Shown: positions 62,083 through 64,000 of the stretch, piece after piece
Layout of the letters: each line of letters starts with the position of its first letter
Position numbering within the stretch: position 1 is the stretch's first letter
Assembly (NCBI RefSeq): GCF_964283195.1
Contig: NZ_CAXYLH010000002.1
Direction: 5' to 3' (one strand)
Length of the DNA stretch: 64,000 nucleotides
DNA from: Paratractidigestivibacter sp003150175
GTDB lineage: Bacteria; Actinomycetota; Coriobacteriia; Coriobacteriales; Atopobiaceae
The notes under the pieces: generated by a model
The model's database searches: none
Seen by the model: only the letters and a program-made list of their open reading frames with translations
What the model was told of the DNA's origin: nothing
Made by a program: the position numbers and the translations under genes

Positions 62083-63999
62083 CTACTCGAGCTCGAATGC
62101 TCCCGTGTAGAGCTGGTAGTAGTAGCCCTTCTTTGCGATGAGCTCGTCGTGGCTTCCGCGCTCGATCACGCGGCCGTGGTCGAGGCAGATGATCACGTCG
62201 GAGTTGCGGACGGTCGAGAGGCGGTGCGCGATGACGAAGGTCGTGCGCCCGGTCATGAGGGCGTCCATCCCGCGCTGGACGATGGCCTCGGTGCGCGTGT
62301 CGATGGAGCTCGTGGCCTCGTCGAGGATCATCGCGGGCGGGTCGGCGACGGCCGCGCGGGCGATGGAGATGAGCTGGCGCTGGCCCTGCGAGAGCTGGGC
62401 GCCGTTGCCCGTGAGCATCGTCTCGTAGCCGTCGGGCAGGCGGCGGATGAAGTCGTCGGCGCCCGCGAGCTTGGCCGCGGCGACGCACTCGTCGTCGGTG
62501 GCGTCGAGCTTGCCGTAGCGGATGTTGTCCATGACGGTCCCCGTGAACAGGTTCACGTCCTGCAGGACCACGCCGAGCGAACGGCGCAGGTCGGCCTTCT
62601 TGATCTTGTTGACGTTGATGCCGTCGTAGCGGATCTTGCCGTCGGCGATGTCGTAGAAGCGGTTGATCAGGTTCGTGATGGTCGTCTTGCCCGCGCCGGT
62701 CGCACCGACGAAGGCGACCTTCTGGCCCGGCTTCGCGTACACCGACACGCCCTTGAGGACCTGGTGGTCGGGGGTGTAGCCGAAGTCGACGTCGACCATT
62801 CGGACATCGCCAGCGAGCGGGGTGAAGGTCACGCTGCCGTCCTTGTGGGGGTGCTTCCAGGCCCAGTCGGTGGTGCGCTCGTCGCACTCGACGAGCTTGC
62901 CCGTCGCGTTGTACTTGGTGTTCACGAGCGTGACGTAGCCCTCGTCGACCTCCGGCTCCTGGTCGATAAGCTCAAAGATGCGCTCGGCGCCGGCAAGGCC
63001 CATGACCATGGCGTTGATCTGCATGGAGATCTGGCCGATCTGGCCGCAGAACTGCTTGGTCATGTTGAGGAAGGGGACTACCACGGCGATGGTCAGCGGC
63101 ATGCCCGAGACCGAGAGGTTCGGGACTCCGAGGGCAAGAAGGACGCCGCCCGCGAGGGCAACCAGCACGTAGAGGAGGTTGCCCAGGTTCATGATGATGG
63201 GCATGAGGATGTTGGCGTACATGTTGGCCTTCTGGGAGACCTCGAAGAGCCGCTCGTTGCGCTCGTCGAAGTCGGCCTCGGCGGCGCGCTCGTGGCAGAA
63301 TGCCTTGACGACCTTCTGGCCGCCCATGACCTCCTCGATGTGGCCCTCGACGACACCGAGCTCCTTCTGCTGCGCGATGAAGTTGCGGGCAGAGCGTCCG
63401 CCGAGCAGCTTGGTCATGAGCATCATGCAGGCCACGCCCGCGATGATCACGAGGCACATCCACACCGAGTAGTAGAGCATGATGCAGAAGACCGAGACGA
63501 TGACGATGACGGTCATGAGCAGGTTGGGCAGCGACTGGCTGATCATCTGGCGCAGCGTGTCGATGTCGTTGGTGTAGTGGCTCATGATGTCGCCGTGCTG
63601 GTGCGTGTCGAAGTAGCGGATCGGCAGGTCCTGCATGCGGTTGAACATCTTCTCGCGGAGCTTCTCGAGCGAGCCCTGCGTGATGGTCGCCATGTTGCGG
63701 TTCCAGAAGAGCGACGAGGCGACGCCCACGGCGTCGATGACCCCGAGCGTCACGGCGAGCCGCAGGATCTGCGGACGCGCCGCCGCCCAGTCGCCCGTCT
63801 GCCAAGAAGTGCTGATGACCTCAAGGGCGCCCTGAAGGAACACGGCTCCGATGGAGTTGATGATCGCGCACAAGACGATGCCCGCCACGACGGCGGGGAG
63901 AAGCACGGGGTAGAACGAGAAGAGCGTCTTGATGAGGCGCAGCGCGATTCCCTTGCGAGCGCCGCCCGCGCGCTTGGCCTGGGCTTTCTGCTTACTCAT
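62083..63999 (-). CDS. ABC transporter, fused permease/ATPase (exporter half)
   Basis: A 638-residue protein, complete at its start (ATG 63997-63999). Six membrane helices (about 30-320). Nucleotide-binding domain: Walker A GATGAGKT, Q-loop VLQDVNLF, signature LSQGQ, Walker B MILDEATS with catalytic Glu, and H-loop AHRLST. An insertion of about 45 residues between the permease and ATPase domains (about 365-405) is typical of one half of heterodimeric exporters, whose partner would be encoded just outside the window. Substrate (drug, lipid or peptide) unknown. Confidence 0.92.
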   Translation of the reverse strand: MSKQKAQAKRAGGARKGIALRLIKTLFSFYPVLLPAVVAGIVLCAIINSIGAVFLQGALEVISTSWQTGDWAAARPQILRLAVTLGVIDAVGVASSLFWNRNMATITQGSLEKLREKMFNRMQDLPIRYFDTHQHGDIMSHYTNDIDTLRQMISQSLPNLLMTVIVIVSVFCIMLYYSVWMCLVIIAGVACMMLMTKLLGGRSARNFIAQQKELGVVEGHIEEVMGGQKVVKAFCHERAAEADFDERNERLFEVSQKANMYANILMPIIMNLGNLLYVLVALAGGVLLALGVPNLSVSGMPLTIAVVVPFLNMTKQFCGQIGQISMQINAMVMGLAGAERIFELIDQEPEVDEGYVTLVNTKYNATGKLVECDERTTDWAWKHPHKDGSVTFTPLAGDVRMVDVDFGYTPDHQVLKGVSVYAKPGQKVAFVGATGAGKTTITNLINRFYDIADGKIRYDGINVNKIKKADLRRSLGVVLQDVNLFTGTVMDNIRYGKLDATDDECVAAAKLAGADDFIRRLPDGYETMLTGNGAQLSQGQRQLISIARAAVADPPAMILDEATSSIDTRTEAIVQRGMDALMTGRTTFVIAHRLSTVRNSDVIICLDHGRVIERGSHDELIAKKGYYYQLYTGAFELE

Positions 64000-64000
64000 C

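Overview
The window is GC-rich (roughly two thirds G+C) bacterial chromosome. Gene content and protein style point to an anaerobic actinobacterium of class Coriobacteriia (Olsenella/Collinsella/Eggerthella-like). The indications are a cytoplasmic flavoprotein reductase locus, a DnaE with a long insertion in its PHP domain, an AddAB-like recombinase, a mycobacterial-type PfkA (group III signature) and Coriobacteriia-like proteins of unknown function. This placement is an inference from protein character only. The sequence is a draft: 7 Ns sit between a poly-G and a poly-C run at about 10.5 kb. I saw no rRNA, tRNA, CRISPR array, prophage or complete IS element.

Layout. 1-8.4 kb: a redox locus with a divergent CocE/NonD-type hydrolase (cut by the window edge), a PucR-type regulator, an iron-sulfur-flavodoxin-like protein, a fumarate-reductase-like flavoprotein, a NuoG/GltD-type flavin-FeS protein and a NuoF-C-terminus-like ferredoxin protein. 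8.7-9.9 kb: a truncated flavodoxin joined out of frame to a 5'-truncated butyrate kinase. 10-14.2 kb: a membrane protein, the assembly gap, phosphofructokinase, a phenylacetate-CoA-ligase/ACT pair. 14.2-18.1 kb: a two-component system with an additional degenerate kinase-like membrane sensor. 18-22.4 kb: two lipoproteins, an SPFH/zinc-ribbon protein and a zinc-ribbon membrane protein. 22.6-25.4 kb: tatA, a LysR regulator, a small ORF, an M20 peptidase. 25.5-29.5 kb: a lysine riboswitch followed by lysA-dapA-dapB-dapH. 29.7-34.9 kb: an iron alcohol dehydrogenase, a DEAD-box helicase, a DUF2974 lipase-like protein, a holin-family protein and YerC. 35-50.1 kb: replication and repair (addB-like, addA, dnaE, a NadE-like pseudoenzyme, ruvCAB behind a LexA-like box). 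50.2-64 kb: a DUF6483-like protein, a polysaccharide deacetylase, HAD phosphatases, TPR and DUF1015 proteins, a phasin-like/UbiB pair, tex and an ABC exporter half.

Most unusual structure. Two intergenic elements, at 41847-41996 and 59634-59768, share a 61-nt core (57/61 identical, opposite orientation). Each is enclosed by its own long inverted repeat (about 41 nt, and 33 nt perfect), and the arm sequences differ between the copies. The core hairpin carries a compensatory base-pair swap. Conserved core plus private but self-complementary arms is not the layout of an ordinary MITE, in which the ends are conserved. It may be a structured RNA or ssDNA element, or an element that inserts into loops of terminator palindromes. 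Other notable items are a NadE homologue with both active sites erased, a reductase locus whose flavoprotein lacks the fumarate-reductase catalytic residues, and a terminator whose 3' arm doubles as the ribosome-binding site of the next gene.
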